A stretch of DNA of 64,000 nt. It comes from UBA830 sp002295635. GTDB taxonomy: Bacteria > Pseudomonadota > Alphaproteobacteria > MPNO01 > UBA830. Position 1 is the stretch's first letter. Every line of letters begins with the position of its first letter. This document shows positions 1 through 8,847 of the stretch, piece after piece. The stretch covers positions 47,281-111,280 of the forward strand of contig DBHK01000019.1 in assembly GCA_002295635.1 (NCBI GenBank). Direction: 5' to 3'. The notes under the pieces were generated by a model. It searched no databases. It saw only the letters and a list, made by a program, of their open reading frames with translations, and was not told where the DNA came from. The position numbers and the translations under genes are program-made.

Positions 1-1
1 C

Positions 2-353
2 AGTCTTATGGATAGAGCCTATCTGGGTTGCCATTTATTCAACAAAGGCGTGACATTGAATATTTGAAGAGGTCCTCCGAATCACCAACGTTAAGCGCTT
101 GCCAACTGAATGTATCTCCGAGATGTATTTCACGTGCCAGCGTATGGAGCAGACCAACAAAAATACGCTGGAACCGACGTTTGATTCGATTAAGGCGCCG
201 ACCTAGCTACTTTACACTTCGGATTGGCCAGATTTGTATCTCGATCTTCCGACGGTTATTGCTGATCCACCTGTCCTCGACGAGGAGGCTAAGAAACAGA
301 TTCTCGATCATAACGTCGCCAACTTGTTTATGCTGGAGATGATGGGGAAGTAG
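2..353 (+). pseudogene. Amidohydrolase (COG2159-type) remnant, 3' part
   Basis: No intact reading frame explains this stretch, but two adjoining frames read like the C-terminal third of a TIM-barrel metal-dependent amidohydrolase. From base 2 the frame gives SLMDRAYLG and then stops. After a shift of frame, from about base 60 it gives FEEVLRITNVKRLP, a short run with CQRMEQTNKN, an in-frame TAG at 204-206, then LLYTSDWPDLY and KQILDHNVANLF, ending at TAG 351-353. TGA codons also interrupt this frame at 51-53 and 57-59. The SDWP plus ILxxNxxxLF ending is typical of this family. The left part lies outside the window. The decay is seen directly; the family assignment is by recognition. Confidence 0.6.
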
Positions 354-393
354 TGAACGCTTCAATCTCGAGGTATTCAGCGCGAGGTATTAT

Positions 394-1944
394 TCACTCC
401 GCTGCGGCCACCTGAGGTCGATCGATCAGCTCTGAAAATGCTCTCTCTAGCGCATCGCCCTCCGGGTCAGTTAATGCCGCAGCACGAAGCTTCGAAATTG
501 CGTCTGCTCCCCATGCAGGATCTCTCACTCCAGTCGAACACGGTATTGCCAATTCGTCCATAATCCGGGCGAAATTCTGCAAACCACGCTTGTGCGTGTC
601 GGAATATCCCTTTCGCAGATTGGCGAGCTCTGCAATCTCGACGGCAAGTTGATAATGCTGTGTTGCAGCGCTCACAATAGTGTCGAGCCAAATCCCAATA
701 GATTTCTGTTCTTCGCTATAGCGATAAGTTCTGGGGCGGTAGAATCTCAGCTTTGATAGCGCCCACAACCTCAAGAAACCGTTTATAGTGTTCGTCCGGA
801 CGCGCATTGCAAAATTATAGTTGCTCGCCCATTCGTTCTCCCGTGCCCAGTTCATTATTGGTCGCCCCAACCAAGTTGGCATAACCGAGGTCATTTCATC
901 AAAGCCAGGTTTTAAGAATTCAGTCACTTGGATTGGTTCGTCAGGTTTTGCAAGAACCTCCTCCCGGACGCGCTGGATACGGGAGCGTCGCGATTTAAGG
1001 TCGGCAACCCGGATGATGTCTTCGTAAGACATCATCAGTGCCAAATACCTACCAGTTTCAACCGTGATCGCCCAGCTATTACGTTCTCCGCCCCTTTCGA
1101 GGTCAACTGCAAGAACTTTGCGCATCCGGTCAGTATAAAGTTTGGCGTATTCAGGACTCTGATATTCTACCAACCGTTTGACGCCCTCCGTCATAATCGC
1201 ATGGGTTTCGGCGGGGTAGTTCTCTTGTACGTCTGAGATTAAGTTTTTTGCACTGGGACGGGCTTTCTTTATCTTCTTCTCGGGTGCCGCATCCGGCAAT
1301 AGGAATTCGCCGCTCATATAGCTAAGGCCCAGCTCAAAACCTTTTAGGTTGGAGTCAATCGCTATGCCGGATTCCCGGATAGCTTCTCGGAAGTTATCAA
1401 CTGGGATCGGGAGTTCACCTGATCCGGCGATCACCCCCAATACGATCGCATTGAGAACTGTTCCTTCTTTTTCGGCGAGCATCGCCATATCGAAAAGAAC
1501 AGCGCGCTTCGAGAGTTTTTGTGCCGCGTTATCAAGCTTGTCGGCACGGAACAGGCCGTCTCCCATCGCCGATTTCTCGACCACTGAATACACCCGGTGG
1601 GTCGAAGCGATCAGGGTCGTACGGTCCGGTGTAACCATCCCACTTTCGAGCATACGACCGGCTTCCATCAGCTCAGAAGTTACTACGATATCCATATTTC
1701 CGGGTGCGGGGTAAAGGGCCATAACCAACTCTTGGCCGGTTAAATCCTCGTGCGGGGCGGGAAAAATTTCAACATAATAAGTAGTCGCCCCGGTTCGCTG
1801 TGCGACGCCCGGGATAGAGGTTGATTGGGTCGGAAACCGACATATCTCCGCGGCCCGAACTATCCAGGTTGTAAGGACCCCGCCGCCCTCTCCTCCGAGG
1901 GCGCCGATGACCATTGAGATCGGTCGTTCGGGAAGCTTATTCAT
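394..1944 (-). CDS. iorB: Indolepyruvate ferredoxin oxidoreductase, beta subunit (long form)
   Basis: A 516-residue protein. The first ~210 residues are the pyruvate/2-ketoacid ferredoxin oxidoreductase gamma-type domain, with the glycine-rich segment GALGGEGGG at residues 14-22 and the SIPGVAQRTGAT motif near residue 43. The remaining ~300 residues are the long alpha-helical C-terminal extension found in aerobic proteobacterial IorB proteins. With IorA it decarboxylates arylpyruvates such as indolepyruvate to aryl-acetyl-CoA and passes electrons to ferredoxin. Its ATG overlaps the iorA stop by 4 bases, so the two are one operon and translationally coupled. It is convergent with the upstream pseudogene. 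Substrate preference among aromatic 2-oxoacids is not visible. Confidence 0.88.
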   Translation of the reverse strand: MNKLPERPISMVIGALGGEGGGVLTTWIVRAAEICRFPTQSTSIPGVAQRTGATTYYVEIFPAPHEDLTGQELVMALYPAPGNMDIVVTSELMEAGRMLESGMVTPDRTTLIASTHRVYSVVEKSAMGDGLFRADKLDNAAQKLSKRAVLFDMAMLAEKEGTVLNAIVLGVIAGSGELPIPVDNFREAIRESGIAIDSNLKGFELGLSYMSGEFLLPDAAPEKKIKKARPSAKNLISDVQENYPAETHAIMTEGVKRLVEYQSPEYAKLYTDRMRKVLAVDLERGGERNSWAITVETGRYLALMMSYEDIIRVADLKSRRSRIQRVREEVLAKPDEPIQVTEFLKPGFDEMTSVMPTWLGRPIMNWARENEWASNYNFAMRVRTNTINGFLRLWALSKLRFYRPRTYRYSEEQKSIGIWLDTIVSAATQHYQLAVEIAELANLRKGYSDTHKRGLQNFARIMDELAIPCSTGVRDPAWGADAISKLRAAALTDPEGDALERAFSELIDRPQVAAAE

Positions 1945-4139
1945 TCTGCCGCAATCCTGACCTCGGCCGGGTCATCTTGGCTGGATTCACTATCTAGAGC
2001 ATTCGGTTCGCCTTGCAGCATTTTGATGACGGCCCCACGGATTTTATAAGCGATTTTATCGATCACGTTAGGATTCTGGATGATCTTAGCCTGAAAAAAC
2101 GACGGGCATAAAACTGCTGCATCAGATACCTCACCGCACAGCCCGCACCCTACGCAGGAGTTTAAAACGGTCGCTACCGGATCTTTTCGGAGGGGGTCGG
2201 GATTGGGTTTTACGGAAAGAGACGGGCATCCGGAGAGGCGAATACAAGAGTGGTCGCCAGTACAAGTGTCTTCATCTACACCAAAACGAGTGCGAACCAC
2301 TCGTTTACCCGACTTAAGGAGTTTTGCAGAAATTGGTTTTTCGCGTCGTTGCTTGGCGACTTGGCATTCTGCCTCGGCAATGATGACTTTAAGTCCTTTT
2401 TCGGTCGACGTAAGCGCTTCCTTTATAAGGTTACGCATATGCCCCACCTGATAGGTGTATTGCTTCTTAATCCATTTAACACCTACGCCCTTCAGCGCTT
2501 TTTCTATAGGGACCACCGTATCCGGTGGGCGCAAGCCGCCCGCGGTGGACGATGGTAGCTGTTGTTGTCCGGTTGCCGAGGAATAGCCATTAGCCATTAC
2601 GATAAGTAAGTTATCGTGTTCATTGAATACCGCGCCGGTAATTCCCGTTGATAGCCCATTATGCCAAAAGCCGCCGTCCCCCATGATCGAGATTGTGTGG
2701 CCTTTAAGAGTGTCCTTTACACCCGCTGAGCTTGCGAGGCCGAGACCGTACCCGGTGACCGTGTTACCCATGTTAAAGGGCGGTAATGTGGAAAAGGTGT
2801 GGCACCCGATGTCTGCCGAAATGTGCATTTTGCCAATTTTTGGATCCTGCTGTACTAGCTTCAGGGCGGAGAAAACCGGTCGCTCTGGACATCCAGTACA
2901 GAACCCTGGAGGGCGTTTTGGTATCGGTGCCCCGAGCAGTTCTGCCGCATATGCCTTGTTATCGGCGACCGCCTTGATCACGTCGGTGATTGGCTTAAGG
3001 TCTATGCCCTTTGGCAATGTGCCCTCGATGAATTTAGCAAGGCCGGTCATCATGACTTCGGATTGATATTCACCGGCCTTAGGGAAGACATCTTTGCCAA
3101 CAACTGTCGTGTTTATGTCTAATTTTCGGAGAGTCGCATTCAGCGCCTGTTCAAGGTAGTCCGGGAAGCCTTCTTCGACGATGCAGACGGATCGTTTGTC
3201 AGCGCAGAAGCGGGTAACTTCGTCTGGCACCATAGGATAAGTAACGTTCATGCAGTAAATCGGGATACGTGAATTGCCGAAAGGGTCGGCAAGCCCCAAC
3301 TGCTGAAGACCGCGAATGACGGAGTTGTATAGGCCGCCTTGGCACATAATTCCTACCTCGTCGCATTCACCGTCAAAGAACTCATTCATCCCGTGTTCTT
3401 GGATAAACTTGATGGCGGCAGGAAAACGCTGCTCTACCTTCATTTTTTCCTGTAGATAAGTCGATGGAGGCAGGGCGATTCGGTCCAGATTATACTCCGG
3501 CTCCGGGATAGGGTCGTTCATCGAGAATTCGGGCTTCCTATTATCCTTTGTTGCGAAACGCCCGGTCACGTGACAGGCCCGGATACGGAACTCTACCATA
3601 ACAGGGGTATTGCTAGTTTCCGACAGCTCAAATGATTTCTCGACCAATTCAACAATACGTGGATGATTGACCCTGGGGTCTACGAGCCAGACAGAGCATT
3701 TCATAGCGAAGGCGTGGCTACGTTCTTGAATGATGGATGATCCTTCGCCGTAATCTTCACCGAGGACAATGAGCGAGCCACCGATAACACCGACGGATGC
3801 AACATTTGATAGCGCATCGGCAGCGACATTAGTACCGACCGTAGATTTCCATGTAACGGCCCCGCGGATTGGATAATTGACGGAAGCGGCTAACATCGCG
3901 CAAGCCGCTGCTTCGTTAGCACACACCTCAGTATGAACGCCCAATTCAGCCATCAAGCCCTTGGAGTCAGATGTTAAAACATCCATTAGATGGGAAACCG
4001 GTGCGCCTTGATAACCTCCGACATAAGAGACTCCCGATTGTAGAAGCGCTTTGGTAATAGCGAGGATGCCCTCGCCTTCAAAGTATTCGCCAGCACCCCG
4101 GCGTAGCATTTCAACTTCACGCGCGAACGTCCGTTCCAT
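1941..4139 (-). CDS. iorA: Indolepyruvate ferredoxin oxidoreductase, alpha subunit
   Basis: About 732 residues. The N-terminal pyrimidine-binding domain contains YVGGYQGAPVSHLMD. The ThDP-binding half shows GFCTGCPERP, the ADIGCHTFST segment and GDGGFWHNG. The C-terminal ferredoxin-like domain carries two cysteine clusters (CTGDHSCIRLSGC and CVGCGLCG...LCPSF), matching two 4Fe-4S centres. An ATG 8 codons further upstream (4163) is possible, but AGGAG lies 7 bases before the ATG at 4139, so that start is chosen. It is first in the iorA-iorB operon and diverges from the molybdenum hydroxylase gene at 4391 across a 250-bp gap. Arylpyruvate oxidation would link aromatic amino acid or indole metabolism to CoA thioesters, but whether it serves the neighbouring catabolic genes is inference. 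Confidence 0.9.
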   Translation of the reverse strand: MERTFAREVEMLRRGAGEYFEGEGILAITKALLQSGVSYVGGYQGAPVSHLMDVLTSDSKGLMAELGVHTEVCANEAAACAMLAASVNYPIRGAVTWKSTVGTNVAADALSNVASVGVIGGSLIVLGEDYGEGSSIIQERSHAFAMKCSVWLVDPRVNHPRIVELVEKSFELSETSNTPVMVEFRIRACHVTGRFATKDNRKPEFSMNDPIPEPEYNLDRIALPPSTYLQEKMKVEQRFPAAIKFIQEHGMNEFFDGECDEVGIMCQGGLYNSVIRGLQQLGLADPFGNSRIPIYCMNVTYPMVPDEVTRFCADKRSVCIVEEGFPDYLEQALNATLRKLDINTTVVGKDVFPKAGEYQSEVMMTGLAKFIEGTLPKGIDLKPITDVIKAVADNKAYAAELLGAPIPKRPPGFCTGCPERPVFSALKLVQQDPKIGKMHISADIGCHTFSTLPPFNMGNTVTGYGLGLASSAGVKDTLKGHTISIMGDGGFWHNGLSTGITGAVFNEHDNLLIVMANGYSSATGQQQLPSSTAGGLRPPDTVVPIEKALKGVGVKWIKKQYTYQVGHMRNLIKEALTSTEKGLKVIIAEAECQVAKQRREKPISAKLLKSGKRVVRTRFGVDEDTCTGDHSCIRLSGCPSLSVKPNPDPLRKDPVATVLNSCVGCGLCGEVSDAAVLCPSFFQAKIIQNPNVIDKIAYKIRGAVIKMLQGEPNALDSESSQDDPAEVRIAAE

Positions 4140-4390
4140 TGAGTGGCTCCTGATACGTTTCATCGCCCATTAAAGACGCGAGCCAGAACTATAAGACGTT
4201 CAGGTCACACCGGCAAAGACTTCGCGAGCACAACTTGAGGGTAATTATCACTCTCAAAATGCCATAAAGTTGGCAGTATCTAGCCACGGCAGCGTCAACG
4301 AAATAATCTCTCGCTTGATATCTAAGATTAATCGTTTTTTGCATAGTCGCGATATTGTCCCTTTAGGTCTATCCGCTTTATACCTGTCAA

Positions 4391-6742
4391 ATGGACCTCA
4401 GTAATTATGAACCACCTAGCCTAGGTAACCTTGTTGGTACGCCGGTATCGCGCATCGAAGATGGAGATCTTCTACGCGGTGCTGCGACTTTTCTCGAAGA
4501 CTTAAACATTACAGGACAAATGCATGCAGTATTCGTGCGTTCCGAACTAGCTTGCGCAGATATTATTCATATCGATACCGAAGCCGCGCTACAGACCGTG
4601 GGTGTTCTTTCTATACTTACCGGTGCCGACCTTGAAGCGGACGGGATCGGAGGGGTGCCCTGGGAGGTTAGACCCGTGGTTGAGAAAACCGATATCGATG
4701 AACCAGTCGAACAAGGTGATCCATCCATTGCTCGCCCCGAACCGGCGATGCCGGCAAGGAAAACCGAGTATGTCGGCCAGATTCTTGCCATGGTCATAGC
4801 AGACACTCGAAACCACGCCCTCGACGCCGCCGGAAAAGTTCATGTTTCCTACCGGGAGATAGAGCCGGTAATTGACGTAGAGACAGCGGTTTCTGGTAAT
4901 GCGCCCACCGTCGATCCCGCGTTTCCTGACAATATTTGTTTTACCGTTGAAATCGGCGATAAGGATGCGACCGACGCCGTATTCGAGCGGGCGGCGCATG
5001 TCGTCCGCATACGTCATGTTCAAAATAGGGGAGTCGGCGCACCCATCGAAACACGGGGTTATATTGGGGACTGGGATTCCGAGGCGGAGAAATTCACACT
5101 TTATGCTACCGCTGGAAAGCCGCACCCTGTTAGAAATACCTTGGCAAAGTTCTGCTTTTTTTGCGAACCAGAGAATATCCGTGTTCTAGTCCCTCGACTC
5201 GGCGGTGGTTTTGGGGCGAAGAATATTGTTTACGCCGAGGAGGTTCTGGTGCTCTGGGCAGCGCGAAGACTCGGCGTACCAGTACGATGGATTTCCGAGC
5301 GATCCGAGTCTTTTATAAGCGATGTGCATACACGGGATATGGTTTCCGCGGCGGAGTATGCTCTCGATGAGGAATATAGGATCAAAGCCCTGCGGGTAAA
5401 AAATCTTGCGAGCTTGGGTGCTTATCTAGGACCCCGAGCAGGGAATCCTGTACGCAATTCAATCAAGATCGCACCGTCCGTGTATGACGTGCCAGTCGGT
5501 TATATGGAGGCGAGTGGAGTTTTAACGAATACCGTCCCCACTTGTCCTATCCGCGGGGCAGGAGAGCCGGAGGGACAATTTACGCCAGAACGACTTATGG
5601 ACGAGGCTGCTCGACAACTGAGCGTCGATAGGTTTGAACTTCGGCGTCGTAATCTGATCCGACCGGATTGCTTACCATACCGGACGATTTCCCAACTTGA
5701 ATATGACTGTGGCGATTTTGGCGCCAATTTCGAGCGTGCTCTCGAGCTGTCAGATCGACTGGGTTACGAGGAACGCCAAACCCATTCGGTCAATCAAGGT
5801 AAACTGAGGGGCTTTGCACTATGTAACACCATTGAGGCTCTGGGCTTCGGGCTTGACGAGGAAGCTGACATCCGTTGTTCGCCAGATGGGTCAGTAGAAC
5901 TGAGGATTGGGTCGATGTCTAACGGGCAAGGTCATGATACGATTTATGCTCAAATCATTGCCGGAAAGCTCGGCCTTCAGATGTCGTCGGTGAAGGTTAT
6001 CCAGGGTGATACAGATGATATCGCCTATGGAACTGGTACTGGTGCTTGTCGATCAATCATAGTTGGCGGATCTGCTGTGGTCTGCACAACGGAGCGGGTT
6101 ATCGAAGCCGGTCTTGATACAGCCGCAGGTATTTTGGAGGCAGCCAAGGAGGATATCGAATTTACAGAGGGCTCATACAGCGTCAAAGGTACCGATAGGA
6201 CTGTTACCTTTCCGGTTGTTGTTGAAAAAAGCGGGGGTATAAACGCTTGTGATCGCTTTATGCCCAACGATTTCACTTATCCCAATGGTGCCCACTGCTG
6301 TGAGGTGGAACTTGATCCAGAAACGGGCACTGTGGAGGTTGATCGCTACATAATGGTTCACGACTGCGGAACCCCCGTGAACCCCTCCCTTGTTGAGGGC
6401 CAATTGCATGGTGGCGTAGTGCATGGTTTAGGGCAAGCGTTTACCGAGCATGTAGTGTATGATCCCACGAGTGGCCAGGTGATGTCAGGATCCTTTTTGG
6501 ATTATGGTCTGCCGAGAGCTGATGATGTACCTGTTTCAACGTTTGTCTGTGAATTGCGGCCGATACCCACACGGACAAATCCACTGGGTGCAAAGGCGGT
6601 CGGGGAGGCAGGAGTTGCGATTTCTCCGATAGTCGCGGTCAATGCTGTTCTTGATGCGCTGCGGCCGCTTGGGGTATCCGATATATCGATGCCCATGACC
6701 CCCGCCCGAATACGAGGCGCGATCGATATGGCAAACGGCTGA
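4391..6742 (+). CDS. Xanthine dehydrogenase/CO dehydrogenase-family molybdopterin-binding subunit
   Basis: 783 residues, the full length of a large (molybdenum-cofactor) subunit of the molybdenum hydroxylase family. Features seen are the N-terminal aldehyde oxidase a/b hammerhead domain (about residues 20-165), GGGFGAKN (271-278) in the cofactor-binding part, CPIRGAGE (385-392) at the active-site loop, and GAKAVGEAG near the end with the probable catalytic base at Glu739. Most relatives have AYRGAGR or similar at the loop; here Glu replaces the final Arg. Such enzymes hydroxylate aldehydes or N-heteroaromatics with water-derived oxygen. The medium (FAD) and small (2Fe-2S) subunits normally needed are not next to it. 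It is followed 27 bp later by the Rieske alpha gene. Substrate unknown. Confidence 0.85.
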   Translation: MDLSNYEPPSLGNLVGTPVSRIEDGDLLRGAATFLEDLNITGQMHAVFVRSELACADIIHIDTEAALQTVGVLSILTGADLEADGIGGVPWEVRPVVEKTDIDEPVEQGDPSIARPEPAMPARKTEYVGQILAMVIADTRNHALDAAGKVHVSYREIEPVIDVETAVSGNAPTVDPAFPDNICFTVEIGDKDATDAVFERAAHVVRIRHVQNRGVGAPIETRGYIGDWDSEAEKFTLYATAGKPHPVRNTLAKFCFFCEPENIRVLVPRLGGGFGAKNIVYAEEVLVLWAARRLGVPVRWISERSESFISDVHTRDMVSAAEYALDEEYRIKALRVKNLASLGAYLGPRAGNPVRNSIKIAPSVYDVPVGYMEASGVLTNTVPTCPIRGAGEPEGQFTPERLMDEAARQLSVDRFELRRRNLIRPDCLPYRTISQLEYDCGDFGANFERALELSDRLGYEERQTHSVNQGKLRGFALCNTIEALGFGLDEEADIRCSPDGSVELRIGSMSNGQGHDTIYAQIIAGKLGLQMSSVKVIQGDTDDIAYGTGTGACRSIIVGGSAVVCTTERVIEAGLDTAAGILEAAKEDIEFTEGSYSVKGTDRTVTFPVVVEKSGGINACDRFMPNDFTYPNGAHCCEVELDPETGTVEVDRYIMVHDCGTPVNPSLVEGQLHGGVVHGLGQAFTEHVVYDPTSGQVMSGSFLDYGLPRADDVPVSTFVCELRPIPTRTNPLGAKAVGEAGVAISPIVAVNAVLDALRPLGVSDISMPMTPARIRGAIDMANG

Positions 6743-6769
6743 GAAATACGAGCAAATCCGACGGAACCC

Positions 6770-8062
6770 ATGACAAAATACACCAGTGATCAAATCGTTT
6801 CTCTCATTCGTCCTAACCAAGTACACCGAGACGTATATGAAGATCCTGATCTCTTCGATTTGGAAATGGATCGGATATTCGGTCGATCGTGGGTCTATTT
6901 GGGTCACGAAAGCCAGGTGCCCGAAGCAGGGGATTTTATCTGTAGTCGCATCGGTCGTCAGCCCGTCGTTATGACAAGACACACAGACGGGCAGGTATAT
7001 GTCGTTTACAATCGCTGCGCTCATCGTGGTGTAAAAGTCGTCAATGAAGAATGTGGCAATACAGGCCGCTTCATGTGCATGTATCACGGCTGGACGTATG
7101 ATACGAACGGCGATCTTGACTTCGTTACCCAGCCGGAAGGCTACACTGATTTCGAGTTTGATCTCGTAGAACATGGAATGGGGCGCGTTGCCCGTTGGGG
7201 CTCTCACCAGGGTTTTGTCTTCGCCAACCTTTCTTTGGAAGGTCCGGGATTAGAGGATTGGCTCGGAGAGAACGCCGATTTTCTTGACGATGTCGCGATG
7301 AGCGCACCAGATGGTGAGGTAGAGGTCACCGGCGGCGTACACCGCTATCTATATCACGGTAATTGGAAGATGCAGGTCGAAAACCTGATCGATATGTATC
7401 ACCCCGCCTACAGTCACGAGTCTTCAAGCGCTAAAGGTGGCCAACAGTTTTCAAGGCGGGGGGGGGACAAGGGAGGAATACAGTTTTTTGAAAAACGCGG
7501 CAGAGTAAAGTCAATGGATGACCTCGGTACTCACGCCCTTCCCAATGGTCACACTTGGCAGGGTGGACTACCGCCAGTCGAAAATACATCTGATGAACAT
7601 ATGGAGTATGTGGCGTCATTGGAGTTAAAGCACGGGCCGGAAAAAACAAAAGAGATCCTTATAAAGAAGCGCCACAACGTTATCTTCTATCCCAATATGG
7701 CGATGCAAGAGCTCAATCCGCACATCCGTGTTATCCGTCCTCTTGCTGTTGATCGTACCGAAATATTTATTTACCCGGTCAAGCTAAAGGGTGCACCGGA
7801 TAAAATGTTTACTGATCAGCTTGTCAATTTGAATAGGACGCACTCGCCTACTTCTCTGGTTCAGACCGATGATGTCGAGGCGTTCGCCCGGGCGCAAGAA
7901 GGCATGCTGACATCGGGAAACGAGTGGATTTTATTAGCGCGAAAGGGTCCAAAAGAAGAATTTGATACCGGCCGTATCCGGACAACCGGTACGAGCGAGG
8001 AGGGCATGCGAAACCAATTCCGTGCTTGGGTTAGATACATGTGCCTAGACGATTCATTATGA
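6770..8062 (+). CDS. Rieske aromatic ring-hydroxylating oxygenase, alpha subunit
   Basis: 430 residues, normal for the catalytic subunit of a multicomponent aromatic ring-hydroxylating dioxygenase. The Rieske 2Fe-2S centre is CAHRG...CMYHGW (Cys83, His85, Cys103, His106). The mononuclear iron site is ENLIDMYHPAYSH, with His211 and His216 at the usual four-residue spacing, and the third ligand is probably Asp in TDDVEAF (367/368). It would insert O2 into an aromatic ring to give a cis-diol or a hydroxylated product using electrons from a reductase and ferredoxin, neither of which is nearby. Its stop overlaps the start of the beta gene (ATGA). A run of nine G (7458-7466) lies inside the gene. 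Confidence 0.9.
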   Translation: MTKYTSDQIVSLIRPNQVHRDVYEDPDLFDLEMDRIFGRSWVYLGHESQVPEAGDFICSRIGRQPVVMTRHTDGQVYVVYNRCAHRGVKVVNEECGNTGRFMCMYHGWTYDTNGDLDFVTQPEGYTDFEFDLVEHGMGRVARWGSHQGFVFANLSLEGPGLEDWLGENADFLDDVAMSAPDGEVEVTGGVHRYLYHGNWKMQVENLIDMYHPAYSHESSSAKGGQQFSRRGGDKGGIQFFEKRGRVKSMDDLGTHALPNGHTWQGGLPPVENTSDEHMEYVASLELKHGPEKTKEILIKKRHNVIFYPNMAMQELNPHIRVIRPLAVDRTEIFIYPVKLKGAPDKMFTDQLVNLNRTHSPTSLVQTDDVEAFARAQEGMLTSGNEWILLARKGPKEEFDTGRIRTTGTSEEGMRNQFRAWVRYMCLDDSL

Positions 8063-8571
8063 GCCGGAACCTTACATCTTCGCTCGATGAAATTTTGTTC
8101 GCAAAGGATGTTGAATTATTCCTTTATCACGAACTTGAACTGCTTGATTCTAGGCGGTTTGAGGAATGGACCGATCTATTCACCGAAAAAGGATATTACT
8201 GGGCTCCAGCGACAGTCGATCAGGAAAACCCAACCTCGGGCGTATCTTTATTTTTCGATGATGTGCCTATGATGCGCACTCGGTTCGCTAGGTTAAATCA
8301 CCCAAGGGTGCACTCCCAGATACCTGCTTCTCGGACCAGTCACATGGTTTCAAATATCGCGGCGAACACGCCAGATAAAGAGGGGAGATTTCAAGTGACC
8401 GCGAAGTTTGAAATGCTTGAATATCGCCCTGGCCATATACAACGCAGCTTCGGGGGAAAATATGACTACCAGCTGTTAGCGGAAGATAACCGCGTACTAA
8501 AAATTGTTTTTAAGAAAGCTACAATCATAAATTGCGATGACGTGCACCTGCCCATCGCCATTCCATTCTAA
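8059..8571 (+). CDS. Aromatic ring-hydroxylating oxygenase, beta subunit
   Basis: About 170 residues of the small structural subunit with the SnoaL-like cone fold. Family features seen are the start FLYHELELLDSRRFEEWTDLF, then YYWAPAT, RLNHPRVHSQIP and the closing HLPIAIPF. It forms the alpha3beta3 holoenzyme with the preceding alpha subunit. A GTG at 8041 would extend it by six codons, but the ATG at 8059 overlaps the alpha stop in an ATGA arrangement, the normal coupling for this pair, and is preferred. It ends the short operon that begins with the molybdenum hydroxylase at 4391; a 276-bp gap separates it from the TRAP genes. Confidence 0.9.
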   Translation: MSRNLTSSLDEILFAKDVELFLYHELELLDSRRFEEWTDLFTEKGYYWAPATVDQENPTSGVSLFFDDVPMMRTRFARLNHPRVHSQIPASRTSHMVSNIAANTPDKEGRFQVTAKFEMLEYRPGHIQRSFGGKYDYQLLAEDNRVLKIVFKKATIINCDDVHLPIAIPF

Positions 8572-8751
8572 AGCATCAAATTTACATACATAACTAATTT
8601 GTCATTAACCCTATGTTAATTTTAAACCATACCTTGCCGTATGGAGATCAGAAATTTTTGTATAATTATTTGCGCGTTTTCGACGATAATTGAGCTTAGA
8701 ATGGCGAGATTCTGGTGTTTTTTGAGTTCCTTGGCCGATTGTCCTAGGTGT

Positions 8752-8780
8752 TTGACACGGCTTTATCCAACCGTCAGTAT
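8752..8780 (+). promoter_or_regulatory. Candidate sigma-70-type promoter for the TRAP operon
   Basis: TTGACA at 8752-8757, a 17-bp spacer, then CAGTAT at 8775-8780, about 70 bases before the dctP start at 8848. The -35 hexamer is perfect and the -10 is only fair. This is a pattern match in the 276-bp gap after the oxygenase beta gene; no transcription data can be inferred. Confidence 0.35.
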
Positions 8781-8847
8781 GTCCGCGAGAATGGCGGTCG
8801 GTTTTATCCTATCGCTGATAGCAAAAAACGTTCTATGGGAGACAACT

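Noticed and set aside
28..342. 104-codon plus-strand frame at the left edge
   Set aside because: It is Arg-rich and unlike any protein; the amidohydrolase-like reading lies in the other two frames.
2623..3066. 147-codon frame opposite iorA
   Set aside because: It mirrors a strongly conserved gene and has no ribosome-binding site or similarity.
8641..8847. Upstream extension of the TRAP binding protein
   Set aside because: The clear signal peptide and ribosome-binding site begin at 8848; the upstream part is not protein-like.
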